15,819 nucleotides of DNA from contig DATJSO010000275.1 in NCBI GenBank assembly GCA_035504075.1, positions 1-15,819 of the forward strand, read 5' to 3'. Of this stretch, positions 1-7,137 are shown piece after piece (position 1 is the first letter of the stretch; every line of letters starts with the position of its first letter). This stretch comes from DATARH01 sp035504075. Its GTDB lineage: Bacteria > Pseudomonadota > Alphaproteobacteria > ATCC43930 > CGMCC-115725. The notes beneath the pieces were generated by a model. It worked only from the letters and a program-made list of their open reading frames with translations, had not been told where the DNA came from and did not search any database. The position numbers were made by a program, and so were the translations under genes.

Positions 1-1
1 G

Positions 2-208
2 GGCCTGCGGCCGGGCAGCGTTTTTGAGATCGTCCGCCCCGATACCGTTACGGTGCAATCGCAAGGCCTGCCGCTGTTTCGCGGCCGGTGGGGCCGACAC
101 GGGCGCCAGATTGCGGTGCGCGTCGAGGAGCTGTTGACGGCGACCGGTGCTGCGCTGGCCGCCGCGCGCGCAGTGCACAAAGAGGACGATTTGGACAATG
201 CCGGATGA
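2..208 (+). CDS. fliM: FliM flagellar motor switch protein, C-terminal fragment
   Basis: Partial gene, cut by the left edge of the window. Only the last 68 codons are present, ending at TGA 206-208. FliM is the rotor switch protein at the flagellar basal-body C-ring that binds phospho-CheY. The visible part matches the end of its C-terminal SpoA (surface presentation of antigens) domain. It has a G-x-V-x-E-hydrophobic stretch, then the conserved G-L-P-L-F-R-G-R-W-G turn, then a basic strand with V-R-V-E-E. The tail after this is short, Ala-rich and then acidic. The gene overlaps the fliN ATG by 11 nt, the usual fliM-fliN arrangement and a sign of translational coupling. The identification rests on the SpoA tail plus the fliN neighbour. 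The N-terminal CheY-binding region cannot be seen. Confidence 0.85.
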   Translation, partial: GLRPGSVFEIVRPDTVTVQSQGLPLFRGRWGRHGRQIAVRVEELLTATGAALAAARAVHKEDDLDNAG

Positions 209-620
209 TTTGTTTGCACGAAGCGGCAAGGGCGAGCCCGCAGTGGCCGCGCTCGCCGCCGGCGATGCCCTGTTCCGCAGCGTCGACGACGCCGTAGCTG
301 CCGGCACCGTCTCTCGCGACGCCGTGTCGGCCGCCGCGGCGGACGCGCCCGCCGAACCGTCGCGGCTCGACCTCGTGCGCAACATCCCGGTCCGCCTTTC
401 GGTAGAACTCGGGAGAGCCGAACTCCCGATCCGCGACGTCTTGAATATCGACCGCGGCTCGGTCATCGCACTCGATCGCAACCTCGGGCAGCCGCTCGAC
501 GTGCGCGTCAACGGCGTATTGATCGGTCATGGCGAGATCGTCGTCGTCGACGAGGATCGCCTCGGTCTGCGCCTCGTCGATGTCGTCAGCCCGGCGGAGC
601 GCGTATCGAGGCTCGCGTGA
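198..620 (+). CDS. fliN: FliN flagellar motor switch protein
   Basis: 140 residues. FliN forms the bottom of the flagellar C-ring with FliM and also helps dock export cargo. Residues about 57-133 form one SpoA domain: a Leu-Val-Arg-Asn-Ile-Pro-Val start, the LGRAELPIRDVL helix-strand turn, an LDRNLGQPLDVRVNG core, and the I-G-x-G-E-I-V-V-V-D-E-D strand typical of FliN. The first ~55 residues are Ala/Asp-rich and poorly conserved, as in many alphaproteobacterial FliN proteins. I chose ATG 198 because it overlaps the end of fliM. An in-frame ATG at 147 would sit deep inside fliM. The TGA stop (618-620) overlaps the GTG start of the next gene, so fliM, fliN and the receiver gene appear to be one translationally coupled operon. 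Confidence 0.88.
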   Translation: MPDDLFARSGKGEPAVAALAAGDALFRSVDDAVAAGTVSRDAVSAAAADAPAEPSRLDLVRNIPVRLSVELGRAELPIRDVLNIDRGSVIALDRNLGQPLDVRVNGVLIGHGEIVVVDEDRLGLRLVDVVSPAERVSRLA

Positions 621-988
621 TCATGGCGATAATCCTGCTGATCGACGACGACGAACGGCTGCGCAAGAGCATCGGCCGGATGCTGGTCACCGCCGGACAT
701 CAGGTCGTCGAGGCAGAAAACGGCCGCATCGCCCTGACCGTCATCCTCGGGTGCAACCCCGATATGGTTATTACCGACGTATTCATGCCGGAGAAGGACG
801 GTATTGAAACGGTAAAATCGATCCGAAACAAGTTTCCGGCCATGCGATTTTTGGCGATCACTGGCGGCGGCCGGGACGAGCGCTTTTACTCGGTCATCCG
901 CAATTTGGCGGCGGCGGCTGTTCTGCAAAAGCCGTTCAACCAGGAAATGCTGCTTGCCGCCGTGAACGCGGCCCTGTCCGCCGCCTGA
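617..988 (+). CDS. Single-domain CheY-like response regulator
   Basis: 123 residues consisting only of a receiver domain. The phosphorylation site is complete: acidic pocket D10-D11-D12, phosphoacceptor D54 (in I-T-D-V-F-M-P-E-K-D-G), switch T82 and K105 in the K-P-F motif. There is no output domain, so it acts through protein-protein contacts, either as a CheY-type motor regulator or as a phosphate sink or relay. GTG 617 overlaps the fliN stop (GTGA) and has GAGG five bases upstream. The alternative start is ATG 623, two codons later, which lacks good spacing. The placement directly after fliM-fliN suggests it belongs to motility control. Whether it binds FliM is inference. I do not assign cheY because alphaproteobacteria carry many stand-alone receivers. 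Confidence 0.85.
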   Translation: MIMAIILLIDDDERLRKSIGRMLVTAGHQVVEAENGRIALTVILGCNPDMVITDVFMPEKDGIETVKSIRNKFPAMRFLAITGGGRDERFYSVIRNLAAAAVLQKPFNQEMLLAAVNAALSAA

Positions 989-1029
989 CCGGACGCGGTC
1001 GTCGGCGTGCGGCGCCGCGCCCGTGCGCC

Positions 1030-2217
1030 TCACGCCGCCGGCGAGGGCTGCCGCGGCATCCGCTCGCGCTCGTTGAGGAACATCGCGAGCCGGTCGGCCG
1101 GCTGCGGCCGGCTCAGGTGGTAGCCTTGCGCATGGTCGCACCGCATCGCGCGCAGCGCCGCAAACGCGCGTTCGCTTTCGACCCCTTCGGCAACGCTGCG
1201 CAACCCCAGCTTGTGCGCCAGTTCAACGATTGTTTCGACGATGAACATGCAGTCGCGGTCCGCAATCATCCGCGTGACGAACGAGCAATCCACTTTCAGT
1301 TCCGAAAACGGCATCTTGCGCAGCTGCACGAGGGAAGAATAGCCGGTGCCGAAATCGTCGATCGCCAGTTCGAAACCCTTCAGCCGCAGGCGCGTCAGCA
1401 CATCGAGCAACTGGACGGCGTTGCCCATCGCGCCGGTCTCGGTGAGTTCGAGAATGACGCTCGGCGGTTCGACCTCGTACGCCGCGCAATGGCGCGCGAG
1501 GCGGTCGGGAAGGGTAATGTCCTGCGCGTTGCGGGCAGAGATATTGATTGCGACATCGACCGCGAACCCCTGCCGGCGCCATCCCGCCAGTTGCCGGATC
1601 GCCGCTGTCGCGACCCATTCCGTCAGCGGATCGATCAACGGCGTCTCCTCGGCCAGCATGACGAACTGGTCGGGCCGCACGAGGCCGAGCGTCGGGTGAT
1701 GCCAGCGCACCAGCGCCTCGACACCGGCGATGCGGCCGCTCTGGCAGTCGAGCTTCGGTTGGTATTCGAGAAACAGCTGGTCGCGTTGAATGGCTTCGCT
1801 CAGATCGCGCATCAGCTGCGCGTCGTCGATCGGGCGAAATCTCGCGAGCAGCTTGCGCAAGCCGTGCAAATCGACCGGCTTTTCCAACAGGCCCGCCATT
1901 TTGAGGCCGCGCTCGCGGCCGAGCTGCTGCGCCGCGTCAAGCGTCTTGGCATCGACGCCGCTCGCCAGGATCACATGCGCAGTGCATTTATCGGCGGCGA
2001 GCTGACGCAGCAGCTCGATGCCGTCAGTGCCCGGGATCTGCAGATCAAGCACGATGACCCCGGGACACCACGACTGCATCAGCGTCGTAACAGTGCGGGG
2101 ATCATCGGTCGCGGCCACCTCATAGCCGCAGGGTTCGGCGGCACGCTTCATCAGGCGGCCGAACGCCGGGTCGTCATCGACGACGAGCAGCCGGCCCATG
2201 ACAATCTGGTCATCCAC
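1030..2217 (-). CDS. REC-EAL response regulator, cyclic-di-GMP phosphodiesterase
   Basis: About 395 residues from GTG 2217, with an N-terminal receiver domain (about 8-130) and a C-terminal EAL domain (about 138-385). Receiver residues D14-D16, D58, S86 and K113 are present. The EAL domain keeps its catalytic set: E167 in E-A-L-V-R-W, N225 in N-I-S, E257 in E-L-T-E, D287-D288 in D-D-F-G-T-G-Y-S, K308, E344/E347 in A-E-G-V-E, and Q364 in Q-G-Y. It should therefore hydrolyse c-di-GMP to pGpG rather than only bind it. I chose GTG 2217 because GGGAG lies 7 bases upstream. The longer ATG at 2277 falls in an AT-rich promoter-like stretch without a ribosome site, and ATG 2199 (MGRLL) is an alternative. 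It converges on the flagellar cluster, which fits control of motility by c-di-GMP, but its cognate kinase is not in the window. Confidence 0.9.
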   Translation of the reverse strand: MDDQIVMGRLLVVDDDPAFGRLMKRAAEPCGYEVAATDDPRTVTTLMQSWCPGVIVLDLQIPGTDGIELLRQLAADKCTAHVILASGVDAKTLDAAQQLGRERGLKMAGLLEKPVDLHGLRKLLARFRPIDDAQLMRDLSEAIQRDQLFLEYQPKLDCQSGRIAGVEALVRWHHPTLGLVRPDQFVMLAEETPLIDPLTEWVATAAIRQLAGWRRQGFAVDVAINISARNAQDITLPDRLARHCAAYEVEPPSVILELTETGAMGNAVQLLDVLTRLRLKGFELAIDDFGTGYSSLVQLRKMPFSELKVDCSFVTRMIADRDCMFIVETIVELAHKLGLRSVAEGVESERAFAALRAMRCDHAQGYHLSRPQPADRLAMFLNERERMPRQPSPAA

Positions 2218-2254
2218 TGCGCATCTCCCGCTCGGTTGCCGGCTCATGACGCCA

Positions 2255-2300
2255 ATAAAGTTATATGATACAACCATTACGGGTTATACTACAGGGAATA
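2255..2300. promoter_or_regulatory. AT-rich divergent promoter region for REC-EAL gene and queC
   Basis: The gap between the REC-EAL gene (-) and queC (+) holds the most AT-rich stretch of the first 3 kb. A TATACT hexamer at 2285-2290 on the plus strand could be the queC -10 box. TATAAC-type hexamers lie on the minus strand at about the same place. I could not find convincing -35 boxes at 16-18 bp, so the exact promoters are uncertain. No riboswitch-like structure was recognised here. Confidence 0.3.
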
Positions 2301-2403
2301 TCGACTGTCGCGACACGCCCGGCCCTGCGCGCCCATGCCCCATTCGCCATGCGCCGATCCCTTTCGCTATATTCCGCAGCGAACTTGCCAAAGGACGCAG
2401 CCG

Positions 2404-3105
2404 ATGATTGACGCCGGCGCGCTGGTGCTGTTTTCCGGCGGCCAGGATTCGACGACCTGTCTTGCCTGGGCGCTCGACCGCTTCGCCGCCGTCGAGACGA
2501 TCGGCTTCGACTACGGTCAGCGTCATCGTGTCGAACTCGCCTGCCGCCTCGCGGTGATCGACCGGCTGCGCCGCGAATTCCCGCACTGGCGCGCCAAGCT
2601 CGGCGACGATCGCGTGCTCGATCTTGGCGTGCTCGGCGACATCAGCGACACCGCATTGACGCGCGAGGGCGCGATCGGGTTGGCGGCGGACGGTCTGCCG
2701 AATACGTTTGTCCCGGGCCGCAACCTCTTGTTCTTCACGCTGGCGGCAGCGCTCGGCTATCGCCGCGGCCTGCGGCATCTGGTCGGCGGCATGTGCGAGA
2801 CCGACTATTCCGGCTATCCCGACTGCCGCGATGACGCGCTGAAGGCGTTGCAGGCCGCCTTGTCGCTCGGCATGGACTGCCGCTTTGTCATACACACGCC
2901 GTTAATGTGGCGCGACAAGGCCGCGACCTGGGCGCTTGCCGCCGCGCTCGGCGGCGCGCCGCTCGTCGAACTGATCCGCCGCGAGACCCACAGCTGCTAT
3001 CTCGGCGAACGCAGCCGGGAACATGCCTGGGGGTACGGTTGCGGCGCCTGTCCGGCCTGTGATCTGCGCGCCCAAGGCTACGCCCGGTTCATCGCAAATC
3101 GTTGA
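2404..3105 (+). CDS. queC: 7-cyano-7-deazaguanine synthase QueC
   Basis: 233 residues, the usual length for QueC. The enzyme converts 7-carboxy-7-deazaguanine to preQ0 using ATP and ammonia, a step toward queuosine in tRNA (or deazaguanine in DNA). Visible motifs are the PP-loop S-G-G-Q-D-S-T at 11-17, the F-D-Y-G-Q-R-H segment at 35-41, the P-G-R-N-L-L-F motif near 104-110, and the C-terminal zinc site C198, C213, C216, C219 (in C-G-A-C-P-A-C). I chose ATG 2404 because AAAGGA lies about 8 bases before it and the encoded N-terminus starts directly with the ATP-binding strand. An upstream in-frame ATG at 2335 would add 23 unrelated residues. No other queuosine genes are adjacent, so it appears to be a stand-alone gene with its own promoter. 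Confidence 0.95.
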   Translation: MIDAGALVLFSGGQDSTTCLAWALDRFAAVETIGFDYGQRHRVELACRLAVIDRLRREFPHWRAKLGDDRVLDLGVLGDISDTALTREGAIGLAADGLPNTFVPGRNLLFFTLAAALGYRRGLRHLVGGMCETDYSGYPDCRDDALKALQAALSLGMDCRFVIHTPLMWRDKAATWALAAALGGAPLVELIRRETHSCYLGERSREHAWGYGCGACPACDLRAQGYARFIANR

Positions 3106-3192
3106 CCCGCGGCAAACCCGCAGCCGACGAATGACCGGCGAATGATCGATAACCGGCGGGCCGGAAAGAAAAGCGGCAGCGGACGCGGATCG

Positions 3193-3672
3193 TCAGGATG
3201 CCGGAGCGCGTGATGCGGGAAACCAGTCCTCGTCGTCGCCGCCGCCGAGGATCTGGTCGAGCGTATAGGGGCACTCGGCCGGGAGGCGCGCCGTCAATCC
3301 CTGTGCATCGTCTTCGACGTAGCGCAACAGCCGCAGCGCCGCGCGATAGGGGTCGGCGAGATCGAGCTTGGCGATGATGCTGCGCGTCAATGTCCGCCCC
3401 AATTGGAGCCGCCATTCGACAACCTCGCGGCACCAATGGTTGGCTGGCTCCGCAATCCCCGAATATTCCAACTTCAAAAGGTGCTCGATGATGTGCTCGC
3501 ACAGCGACTGAGCGGCGTGCAGTTCACTGCCTCCCAAATCTTCGAGCTCCTCAGCAATAAGCTCCTTATCCAGACGGTTCGCGCCGGCGGGGCCGCGACG
3601 CAATAATTCCGCCTGCTCTTGCGTCCAGGCGTAAAAGTCTTCCTCGTAACGCGATCCATCGGCAGCAGCCAT
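3193..3672 (-). CDS. DUF29 domain-containing protein
   Basis: 159 residues. The N-terminus (Y-E-E-D-F-Y-A-W-T-Q-E-Q-A at 9-21) and the following L-I-A-E-E-L-E-D-L-G helix match the DUF29 family. That family is common in cyanobacteria and proteobacteria, often as scattered copies, and has no established function. The sequence is predicted to be mainly helical and soluble, rich in Leu, Glu and Arg. There is no signal peptide or membrane segment. The tail is Asp/Glu-rich (G-G-G-D-D-E-D-W). I started it at ATG 3672 because this places the family's conserved N-terminus nine residues in. The Shine-Dalgarno is weak, so the start is less sure. The open frame continues to 4110, but that part lies antisense to nrdJ and is not family-like. 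Convergent with queC, divergent from nrdJ. Confidence 0.8.
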   Translation of the reverse strand: MAAADGSRYEEDFYAWTQEQAELLRRGPAGANRLDKELIAEELEDLGGSELHAAQSLCEHIIEHLLKLEYSGIAEPANHWCREVVEWRLQLGRTLTRSIIAKLDLADPYRAALRLLRYVEDDAQGLTARLPAECPYTLDQILGGGDDEDWFPASRAPAS

Positions 3673-3807
3673 AAGCGTGAGATTACCACATCCGAGCGAC
3701 GATTCACCCGATCCCGCCGGCCAGCTGCCATCACGAACGAAGGCGGAACTCGCGCTTTGACGCGTCGGCTGGCATAATCGCGGGGCCAGCAGAGGGACGC
3801 CGCTTGC

Positions 3808-6177
3808 ATGCCGACCGTCGCCGCGATTTCGCAGCAGATCTGGGATATGAAATACCGGCTGAAAGGGCCGAACGGCGAGCCGATCGACAAGACGATCGAA
3901 GACAGCTGGCGGCGCGTCGCCCGCGCCTGTGCCGCGCCGGAAAAGGAGCCTGACCGCTGGGCCGAGCGGTTCTATGCGGCGATGAGCGACTTCCGCTTTC
4001 TGCCGGCCGGCCGCGTGCTGGCCGGCGCCGGCGCCGCGCGCGATGTCACGTTGTTCAACTGCTTTGTCATGGGCGCAATCCCCGACGACATGGGCGGCAT
4101 CTTCGCGCATCTGCGCGAGGCGGCGCTGACGATGCAGCAGGGCGGCGGTATCGGCTACGATTTCTCGACGCTGCGGCCGCGCGGCGCCTACGTCAAGGGC
4201 GTCGGCGCCGACGCTTCGGGACCGCTCAGCTTTATGGACGTGTGGGACGCGATGTGCCGCACGATCATGTCAGCCGGCTACCGCCGCGGCGCGATGATGG
4301 CGACCCTGTCATGCGAGCACCCCGACATCGAAGCCTTTATCGACGCGAAGCGCGAACCCGGCCGCCTCAGGATGTTCAACCTGTCGGTGCTTGTGACCGA
4401 TGCTTTCATGCGCGCCGTCGGCGACGACGCGCCGTGGCAATTGTCGTTCGGCGGCACGGTGGCAAAAGTAATTCCGGCGCGCGAATTGTGGGACAAGATC
4501 ATGCGCGCGACCTACGCCTATGCCGAGCCGGGCGTCATCTTTATCGACCGCATCAACCGCCGCAATAATCTTTGGTATTGCGAGGACATCCGCGCGACCA
4601 ATCCCTGCGGTGAGGAGCCCCTGCCGCCCTATGGCGCCTGCCTGCTGGGCTCGTTGAACCTGGCGCGGTTCGTCGCCGACCCGTTCACCGATGCGGCGCG
4701 GCTCGACACCGGCGCGTTGACGGCGATTGTGCCCGATATCGTCCGCATGATGGACAACGTCATCGACATTTCGCGCTTTCCTCTGCCGCAACAGAAGGAA
4801 GAGGCGGTGAACAAGCGTCGCATCGGATTGGGGGTCACCGGCCTGGCCGACGCGCTGATCCTGTGCGGCCTGACTTACGGCAGCCCCGAGGCGGTCGCCG
4901 CGACCGAGGAATGGCTCGCCGTGATCGAGCGCGCCGCCTGCCTCGCTTCCGCCGCGCTGGCCGTCGAAAAGGGCGCGTTTCCGCTGTTCGATCGCGACCG
5001 CTTCCTCGCCGGTGAGACCATCGCCGCGCTCGACCCTGAGATCCGCGACGCGATTGCCAAATCGGGCATGCGCAACTCGCATCTGAGCGCGATCGCGCCG
5101 ACCGGCACGATCTCGCTTTTGGCCGACAACGTGTCCTCCGGCATCGAGCCGGTGTTCAGCTTCCGCTATACGCGCAGCGTCCTGATGCCGGACGGCGTGC
5201 GCCGCGAGGAGGAGGTCAGCGATTACGCCTATCGCCTGTTCCGGCGGCTGAAGGGCGAGGCGGCGCCGCTGCCGGAGTATTTCGTCGATGCGCAGACGCT
5301 GGCGCCGGAAGACCACCTGGTCATGCAGGCGGCCGCGCAGCGCCATATCGACAGCTCGATCTCGAAGACGATCAACGTGCCGGCCGACATCGCATTCGAC
5401 CGCTTCAAGGACATCTACCTGCGCGCCTATGCGCTCGGCTGCAAGGGCTGCACGACCTATCGACCGAACGAGGTGACGGGCGCCGTGCTGGAGGCGCGGC
5501 CGGAGATGGCGGAGGCTGCCGCGCGGTCGCCGGCAAACCCGCCCGCGCCGCGCCAGCCGGAACTGCCGCTGCCGGCGCCGGCTGCCGGCAAACCCGCCGA
5601 CATCTACGAGGCCGGCGCCGTCGTCTATATGACGCAGCCGCTGTCGCGCCCAGAGGCGTTGCCGGGACAGACCTACAAGGTGCGCTGGCCCGACAGCGAG
5701 CACGCGCTGTACATCACGTTGAACGACATCATCCAGGACGGCAGGCGCCGCCCGTTCGAGATCTTCATTAACTCGAAGAACATGGAGCATTACGCCTGGA
5801 CGGTGGCGCTGACCCGCATGATCAGCGCGGTGTTCCGCCGCGGCGGCGACGTGTCGTTTGTCGTTGAGGAGATGAAAGCGGTGTTTGATCCGCGCGGCGG
5901 CGCCTGGATGGACGGGAAATACGTGCCCTCGCTGCTCGCCGCGATCGGCGACGTTATCGAGCGGCACATGGTGGAAATCGGCTTCCTGCCGCCGAAGCGC
6001 GCGCCCGAGCACCCGGCGATCGAAGCACAGATCGTCAACGTGCCGCGGTTTCCGGCCGGCGGCCTCGGCGCGGCCGCGCCCCGACTGCGGCAATGCCCCA
6101 AATGCGGCGAAGCGGCCCTCATTCGCATCGAGGACTGCGACCAGTGCACCAGTTGCGGCTATTCGAAATGCGGCTAG
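3808..6177 (+). CDS. nrdJ: Adenosylcobalamin-dependent (class II) ribonucleotide reductase NrdJ
   Basis: 789 residues. It reduces ribonucleotides to deoxyribonucleotides using a thiyl radical made from adenosylcobalamin, with no need for oxygen. Catalytic features: N-terminal redox Cys C85 in N-C-F, the N265-P-C267-G-E269 motif holding the radical cysteine and active-site Asn/Glu, the A-P-T-G-T-I-S substrate loop near 430, and C-K-G-C-T-T-Y near 547. Residues about 615-720 look like the TSCPD domain that often ends class II enzymes. A Pro/Ala-rich linker (about 570-600) separates it from the core. The C-terminus has a zinc-ribbon-like C763-x2-C766...C777/C780-x2-C783 and a last Cys at 788, probably the redox-shuttle tail. 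There is no N-terminal ATP-cone. AGGGA lies about ten bases before the ATG. It is much shorter than the roughly 1,200-residue NrdJ of many alphaproteobacteria. Confidence 0.93.
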   Translation: MPTVAAISQQIWDMKYRLKGPNGEPIDKTIEDSWRRVARACAAPEKEPDRWAERFYAAMSDFRFLPAGRVLAGAGAARDVTLFNCFVMGAIPDDMGGIFAHLREAALTMQQGGGIGYDFSTLRPRGAYVKGVGADASGPLSFMDVWDAMCRTIMSAGYRRGAMMATLSCEHPDIEAFIDAKREPGRLRMFNLSVLVTDAFMRAVGDDAPWQLSFGGTVAKVIPARELWDKIMRATYAYAEPGVIFIDRINRRNNLWYCEDIRATNPCGEEPLPPYGACLLGSLNLARFVADPFTDAARLDTGALTAIVPDIVRMMDNVIDISRFPLPQQKEEAVNKRRIGLGVTGLADALILCGLTYGSPEAVAATEEWLAVIERAACLASAALAVEKGAFPLFDRDRFLAGETIAALDPEIRDAIAKSGMRNSHLSAIAPTGTISLLADNVSSGIEPVFSFRYTRSVLMPDGVRREEEVSDYAYRLFRRLKGEAAPLPEYFVDAQTLAPEDHLVMQAAAQRHIDSSISKTINVPADIAFDRFKDIYLRAYALGCKGCTTYRPNEVTGAVLEARPEMAEAAARSPANPPAPRQPELPLPAPAAGKPADIYEAGAVVYMTQPLSRPEALPGQTYKVRWPDSEHALYITLNDIIQDGRRRPFEIFINSKNMEHYAWTVALTRMISAVFRRGGDVSFVVEEMKAVFDPRGGAWMDGKYVPSLLAAIGDVIERHMVEIGFLPPKRAPEHPAIEAQIVNVPRFPAGGLGAAAPRLRQCPKCGEAALIRIEDCDQCTSCGYSKCG

Positions 6178-6212
6178 GCTTTGAGCGCGGCGGACATTGC
6201 ACGCCATAACGA

Positions 6213-6238
6213 AACGCGGGGCCGGCCGGCCCCGCGTT
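6213..6238. terminator. Perfect 26-bp GC-rich palindrome, likely bidirectional terminator
   Basis: A perfect inverted repeat, centred at 6225/6226, begins AACGCGGGGCC and ends with its complement. It can form an 11- to 13-bp hairpin. It lies 36 bases after the nrdJ stop and 26 bases after the stop of the convergent membrane-protein gene, so it can end transcription from both sides. T-runs are short (TTTCGTTA on the minus-strand side), so termination may be weaker than at a classical intrinsic terminator. Confidence 0.6.
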
Positions 6239-6263
6239 CCGGTCCCCGCAATTTATCGCCGTC

Positions 6264-6923
6264 CTACTGCGACAGCATGCGGATGAACGACTGCGTGAAA
6301 TTGGCGCTCGTGGCGAGGAGACCGCCGCCGACCACCAGCAGACCCACCATCAACAGCGTCCCGCCGGCCGGCACGACAAAAGCCAGGATGCCAAGCACGA
6401 TGGCGGCGACCCCGACGAGGATCTGCAGCCCGCGCGCCGGCGCCAGATCGGCCTCCATGACGACCACCTGGCCGCCCGCAACCGACTGCGTCATGCCCCC
6501 TACCGAGGTCGCGCTGAGGCCGGCGATCAACATCGCGCCGCCGAACACGATCAGCGCCGCCGGCAACAGATGCATGATCGAGCCGGCTGCGAGCAGCGCC
6601 AGCACGCCCAGCACGATGCCGGTAAACCCGGCGGCCAGTTCGACCGTGACGTCGGCGCCGAGTTCGGCGGTCTGCGCCGCGCCCGTTTCCGCCATGCGCC
6701 GGTTCACCTTGCTGTATTCGAGGCCGGTATTGGCCGCCTCCACCAGTAAGGCGGCACCAACGATGATCGTCGCCACCGACGTCAGCACCGCCGGCGAAAT
6801 CGCCGACAGGCCGAGAATGGTCAGAACAATCACCGCAATCCCGGCGGCGCCCTCGGTCATCGGCCCGACGGTCGTTGCGGCCGAGTCGGTCCAAGCGCCG
6901 CCACTGCTTTGATACATAGCCAT
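6264..6923 (-). CDS. Six-helix membrane protein with threefold internal repeat, unknown function
   Basis: 219 residues, very rich in Ala, Gly, Val and Leu. It contains three pairs of hydrophobic segments at about 26-66, 98-139 and 170-208. Each pair follows the same pattern: Gly-x-x-x-I-V-L-G-I-L-A, a short turn usually with Pro, then L-I-V-x-G-G-x-L-L ending in small residues. The protein therefore looks like three copies of one helical hairpin, reminiscent of the DUF308/HdeD type of short membrane repeat, although I cannot confirm membership. The loops between repeats are polar and charged (for example E-Y-S-K-V-N-R-R near 69-76). The start is well supported: ATG 6923 is preceded by GAGGAGAGGTG. 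A nearby AT-rich promoter-like segment and flanking terminators suggest a monocistronic, well expressed gene. No cleavable signal peptide is seen. Confidence 0.75.
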   Translation of the reverse strand: MAMYQSSGGAWTDSAATTVGPMTEGAAGIAVIVLTILGLSAISPAVLTSVATIIVGAALLVEAANTGLEYSKVNRRMAETGAAQTAELGADVTVELAAGFTGIVLGVLALLAAGSIMHLLPAALIVFGGAMLIAGLSATSVGGMTQSVAGGQVVVMEADLAPARGLQILVGVAAIVLGILAFVVPAGGTLLMVGLLVVGGGLLATSANFTQSFIRMLSQ

Positions 6924-6925
6924 GT

Positions 6926-6943
6926 TTATTCACCTCTCCTCAA
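6926..6943 (-). promoter_or_regulatory. Strong ribosome binding site of the membrane-repeat gene
   Basis: On the minus strand GAGGAGAGGTG lies about 7-15 bases upstream of the ATG at 6923. It is among the best Shine-Dalgarno matches in the window and fixes the start of the membrane-repeat protein. Confidence 0.6.
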
Positions 6944-7061
6944 CGTCCGCCGCGGCCCCACCCTGCGAGGGCGACGGGCCGATGGTTTCGCTAGGTAAAC
7001 GCGTCGTAACCTAGAAAAGTTCGAGATAAGCGCGGCCCGGATCAGGCGCGAAATCACAGGT

Positions 7062-7091
7062 TTATTTATATAATTACCTTGGAAACTGAAA
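7062..7091 (-). promoter_or_regulatory. Putative promoter of the membrane-repeat gene
   Basis: This is a markedly AT-rich island in a GC-rich region. On the minus strand a TATAAA hexamer (complement of 7065-7070) could be the -10 box and TTTCAG (complement of 7086-7091) a poor -35 box at 15 bp. It would give a leader of roughly 135 nt before the ATG at 6923. It lies just past the likely terminator of the upstream chaC gene. Confidence 0.35.
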
Positions 7092-7111
7092 CAGAAACCG
7101 GGAAAGCCCGG
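7088..7111 (-). terminator. Intrinsic terminator downstream of chaC
   Basis: On the minus strand CCGGG-CTTT-CCCGG forms a 5-bp all-GC stem with a 4-nt loop (7111-7098), followed directly by TTTCTGTTTC. It begins 26 bases after the chaC stop. The stem is short, but the pyrimidine-rich T tail is the best in the window. Confidence 0.5.
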
Positions 7112-7137
7112 CGCGCTATTCGCGTCGAACCAGCGCG

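Noticed and set aside
1117..2268. 383-codon plus-strand open frame opposite the REC-EAL gene
   Set aside because: It is a composition-driven antisense frame, and the EAL protein motifs are unambiguous on the minus strand.
3155..3180. CCGG-type hairpin as a terminator between queC and the DUF29 gene
   Set aside because: The stem is only 4-5 bp with almost no loop, and the adjacent A-rich run is on the wrong side for either transcript to have a U tail.
3756..3778. TTGACG and CATAAT as an nrdJ promoter
   Set aside because: The spacing between the two hexamers is only about 10 bp, too short for a sigma-70 promoter.
3673..3807. Cobalamin riboswitch upstream of the B12-dependent nrdJ
   Set aside because: The gap is 135 bp and no B12-box-like core was recognised. 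It is too short for the full element plus promoter.
4309..6207. 632-codon minus-strand open frame opposite nrdJ
   Set aside because: It is a shadow frame rich in Arg, Ala and His without recognisable motifs. nrdJ on the other strand is certain.
6181..6933. Open frames of 243 (+) and 226 (-) codons overlapping the membrane-repeat gene
   Set aside because: Both are shadows. The 219-residue frame has the strong ribosome site, regular hydrophobic segments and internal repeat structure.
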